Assembly: GCA_050013075.1 (NCBI GenBank)
Contig: JBEKFZ010000143.1
Coordinates: forward strand, 1 to 8,818
Source of the DNA: JBEKIK01 sp050013075
GTDB taxonomy: Bacteria > Planctomycetota > Planctomycetia > Pirellulales > Thermoguttaceae
Direction: 5' to 3'
Length of the DNA: 8,818 nucleotides
The translations under genes were made by a program, and so were the position numbers. Below, in pieces: positions 7,618-8,818 of this stretch (the stretch's first letter is position 1; the number at the start of each line of letters is the position of its first letter). The notes beneath the pieces are model-generated. The model worked only from the letters and a program-made list of their open reading frames with translations. It was not told the origin of the DNA and made no database searches.

Positions 7618-7620
7618 TAT

Positions 7621-7686
7621 GGACCTTCTAAACATCAAGCGCTATGGCCATGGGACACTTCGATTGCGCGACCGATGCGAAGGCCC
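7621..7686 (-). promoter_or_regulatory. Possible ribosome-binding-site sequestering stem
   Basis: On the minus strand, GAAGGTCC (7621-7628), which contains the ribosome binding site of the permease, can pair over 8 bases (one G-U) with GGGCCTTC at 7679-7686. That upstream segment can alternatively pair with GGCCC just before it (7696-7700). Mutually exclusive pairing between aptamer and start codon suggests a translational switch. This is read by eye, without energy calculation. Confidence 0.4.
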
Positions 7687-7696
7687 TTTCAAATCG

Positions 7697-7718
7697 GGCC
7701 AAGGCTCCGGCCTTGGCC
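7697..7718 (-). promoter_or_regulatory. Strong 9-bp hairpin in the riboswitch expression platform
   Basis: A perfect 9-bp stem, GGCCAAGGC and GCCTTGGCC with a 4-nt loop (CGGA in the minus-strand RNA), begins two bases after the 3' end of the aptamer. In the RNA it is followed by CGATTTGAAAG rather than a U-run, so it is not a standard intrinsic terminator. It may be a competitor of the aptamer closing stem, or part of a Rho-dependent or translational switch. On the opposite strand the same stem would carry a stable C(UCCG)G tetraloop. Confidence 0.6.
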
Positions 7719-7719
7719 T

Positions 7720-7849
7720 GCCGACGAGGTTAGCTGACGGGCTGGGGCTTGAAAGTACCCTGGTCTTGATCCAAGACCTGCGCCCCTGAAACGGACAAAA
7801 CCGATTCGCTGGGTTCCCCGTTCCCAACTTACAGATGGGATTAGGCTGC
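7720..7849 (-). promoter_or_regulatory. Cyclic di-AMP riboswitch aptamer (ydaO/yuaA type)
   Basis: The minus-strand leader of the permease contains the conserved blocks of the ydaO-yuaA RNA in the right order: GCCTAATCC (7838-7846), GGGGAACCCA (7810-7819), a GGGGC block (7782-7786), a variable 7-bp hairpin GGTCTTG/CAAGACC (7762-7778), AGGGTAC (7754-7760) and the diagnostic CCGTCAGCTAACCTCG (7725-7740) followed by TCGGC. I compared these by memory with the Bacillus and Thermoanaerobacter aptamers, where the blocks read GCCGAAUCC, GGAGGAACC, GGGAUACC and CCGACAGCUAACUCCG. This RNA binds two c-di-AMP molecules and usually turns expression off when the nucleotide is abundant, which signals high potassium or turgor. 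The downstream gene resembles the potassium importer KimA, the classical target. The outer closing stem (GCC/GGC) looks short here. The promoter lies immediately upstream. Confidence 0.9.
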
Positions 7850-7858
7850 ATTATGTTT

Positions 7859-7886
7859 ATTATAGGTTTTTAAAAAACATTGACAA
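7859..7886 (-). promoter_or_regulatory. Sigma-70 promoter of the riboswitch and permease transcript
   Basis: On the minus strand TTGTCA (7881-7886, 5 of 6 to consensus) and a perfect TATAAT (7859-7864) are separated by 16 bases. The predicted start near 7852 lies only a few bases before the first conserved aptamer base, as expected for a riboswitch leader. The leader to the ATG would be about 235 nt. Confidence 0.75.
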
Positions 7887-7920
7887 TGAGATCTTGTCGG
7901 CCCTGAATCCCACCCCATTA

Positions 7921-8000
7921 AGAGCCTATCCAAAAACTTATATGTTGGGGTGGCAGTTCAACTTCCACCCCCCAAAAATCCGACTTTCGGATAGGTTCTC
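7921..8000. repeat. 80-bp element with imperfect terminal inverted repeats
   Basis: AGAGCCTATCCAAAAA at 7921-7936 faces ACTTTCGGATAGGTTCTC at 7983-8000; the CCTATCC/GGATAGG core is perfect and flanking bases match partly. Inside, TTGGGGTGG (7945-7953) faces CCACCCCCCAA (7965-7975), so the element folds as nested stems. The ends resemble terminal repeats of insertion sequences, suggesting a MITE-like or remnant mobile element without a transposase. No clear target duplication is visible. It sits between the divergent promoters of the permease and the HAMP gene. Confidence 0.5.
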
Positions 8001-8020
8001 AAAATGCCGTAACCCATTTT

Positions 8021-8049
8021 AAATTCACAAGTTACAATAAATTCACAAG
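8021..8049 (+). promoter_or_regulatory. Direct repeat AAATTCACAAG upstream of the HAMP gene
   Basis: AAATTCACAAG occurs at 8021-8031 and 8039-8049, a spacing of 18 bp between copies. It lies about 90-115 bp upstream of the HAMP gene, where an activator or repressor could bind two sites. No good -35/-10 pair is visible nearby; a TTGCCG at 8058-8063 and the AT-rich segment after it are weak candidates. Confidence 0.35.
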
Positions 8050-8136
8050 CGGCCATTTTGCCGGGATGATAATAAGCTATTTTTTTACGGGGCAACTAAC
8101 TTAAGGGGCATCCGCTAAGCCAGGAGACCTGTTCTC

Positions 8137-8607
8137 ATGTCCAACGATAAGAAAGCCCTGCGCAAACGTTTATTTGTCGACCCGAAAGTGCAAGGCGCTC
8201 TGATCGCCCGGGTCGTGCTGTATTGGGTGGCATGCCTGATAACCATCGCCCTGATGCTCCTATGTTGGGATATAATTAACGGCCCGGCTAGAGTTTTTTA
8301 CATGCATTTCGACGACATGTGGTTCTATTACGGACCGCCCGCCATCGCCTCTTGTTTGCTCTTGCCCTTGGTGATTGTGGATATCATTCGCTTGAGCAAT
8401 CGGTTTGTCGGGCCGCTGTTGCGCCTGCGGCGTTCGATGCGGGCCTTGGCCCGCGGCGAAAACGTCGAACCGATCGAATTCCGCGGCGGCGATTTTTGGC
8501 ACGATCTTGCCGACGAGTTCAATGCCGTGCGCGCCCGAATCCGGCAATTATCGGCCCGGAACGAATCAGAAATCGAAGATGAAGAACCGCTGGGCATTGG
8601 TCTCTAA
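8137..8607 (+). CDS. Small HAMP-domain inner-membrane protein
   Basis: This 156-residue protein has two transmembrane helices (about 22-45 and 66-86) separated by a short extracytoplasmic loop with aromatic residues (ARVFYMHFDDMWFYYG). A HAMP-like segment follows directly (about 87-138): SNRFVGPLLRLRRSMRALARGE is the first amphipathic helix with its conserved proline P93, and FWHDLADEFNAVRARIRQL is the second. The acidic C-terminus (NESEIEDEE) ends the protein, with no kinase, cyclase or methyl-accepting domain. HAMP domains pass conformational signals across the membrane; here the output must lie in another protein or the HAMP itself is the interaction surface. I associate such stand-alone proteins with planctomycetes. 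The ATG has AGGAGA (8122-8127) 9 nt upstream. It is divergent from the permease, with 519 nt between the start codons. Confidence 0.82.
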   Translation: MSNDKKALRKRLFVDPKVQGALIARVVLYWVACLITIALMLLCWDIINGPARVFYMHFDDMWFYYGPPAIASCLLLPLVIVDIIRLSNRFVGPLLRLRRSMRALARGENVEPIEFRGGDFWHDLADEFNAVRARIRQLSARNESEIEDEEPLGIGL

Positions 8608-8652
8608 AGAAAAATACTGGTTGTTGTGTGCCATCTAAATCCATTGTTTAGC

Positions 8653-8670
8653 CCCGCAGCTTGCTGCGGG
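8653..8670 (+). terminator. GC-rich hairpin after the HAMP gene
   Basis: CCCGCAGC and GCTGCGGG are perfectly complementary with only TT between them (effectively a 7-bp stem with a CTTG loop), 45 nt after the HAMP stop. The following AGTAGTTTCTTC is only weakly T-rich, so it may be a poor terminator or a dispersed REP-like hairpin; I have the impression that similar sequences recur in planctomycete genomes. Confidence 0.5.
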
Positions 8671-8818
8671 AGTAGTTTCTTCAAATGCAAACGCATGGCG
8701 GAACCTTAGTCAACTCAGTATCTAAAGTTTGTTCAATTTCAGTAGTTCCAAGTTTGGCAGATAGCCGTTAAAAATTGATATTTGTGAACGCAAGGCTCTT
8801 CCCGACAATGGTTTGTGT
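8671..8818. other. AT-rich end of the window without a supportable gene
   Basis: Short open frames run off the 3' edge, among them a minus-strand frame whose last residues read GYLPNLELLKLNKL before a stop near 8722. That could be the tail of a leucine-rich protein outside the window, but about 30 codons without context are not enough. No RNA gene or repeat is visible. Confidence 0.4.

Noticed and set aside
7618..7638. Extension of the permease to the TTG at 7638
   Set aside because: The added residues cover the AGAAGG ribosome binding site of the ATG at 7617, which has proper spacing.
7880..7908. TTGACA on the + strand as a promoter for the HAMP gene
   Set aside because: No -10 element at acceptable spacing; these bases are explained by the minus-strand -35 box of the riboswitch promoter.
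99..8693. 12-mer TTGCATTTGAAG near the left edge with its reverse complement near 8681
   Set aside because: A few 12-base matches are expected by chance in a window of this size, and the flanks do not match.

Overview
The window looks like a chromosomal segment of a planctomycete (Planctomycetota, probably close to Pirellulales). I base this on resemblance of several predicted proteins to families I know mainly from that phylum: a small 'RPF-T...GxRFEVxHP' protein, a TPR protein ending in a 'KQGKPYR' tail, a short two-helix HAMP protein, and a DUF5615/DUF433 toxin-antitoxin pair. Coding regions look GC-richer than the flanks at 1-700 and 8608-8818. This is recognition from memory, not a database result.

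Layout. 1-773 has no supportable gene and ends in a promoter. 774-2456 (+) encodes a UbiB/AarF/ABC1 atypical kinase. 2613-2846 (+) encodes a small planctomycete-type protein from a GTG start. 2847-3039 holds small repeats and palindromes. 3040-3858 (-) is a secreted TPR-repeat gene whose signal peptide is cut off from the TPR body by an in-frame amber codon. 4136-4498 and 4508-4729 (-) form a toxin-antitoxin operon, antitoxin first, with the antitoxin stop codon inside the toxin ribosome binding site. 4888-7617 (-) encodes a large APC-superfamily permease with a cytosolic tail of two USP-like domains. 7618-7886 (-) is its control region. 8137-8607 (+), divergent from it, encodes a short HAMP-domain membrane protein.

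The main discovery is the control region of the permease. Read on the minus strand it carries the hallmark sequences of the ydaO/yuaA cyclic di-AMP riboswitch. A near-consensus sigma-70 promoter sits so close upstream that the transcript would start almost at the first aptamer base. The permease lines up with KimA (formerly YdaO), the Bacillus potassium importer controlled by that riboswitch, and keeps the acidic, tyrosine and hydroxyl residues I recall as the potassium-binding set. The simplest reading is a c-di-AMP-controlled potassium uptake unit in a planctomycete. Its transporter is enlarged (about 909 residues against about 607 for KimA) by an extracytoplasmic insertion and a second USP-like domain. 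The RNA between aptamer and start codon has no terminator-like U-tract, but it does have a segment able to pair with the ribosome binding site, which suggests control of translation.

Other points are the amber codon in the TPR gene, nearly identical 102-bp TPR DNA repeats, an 80-bp element with imperfect terminal inverted repeats between the two divergent genes, and a GC-rich hairpin after the HAMP gene.
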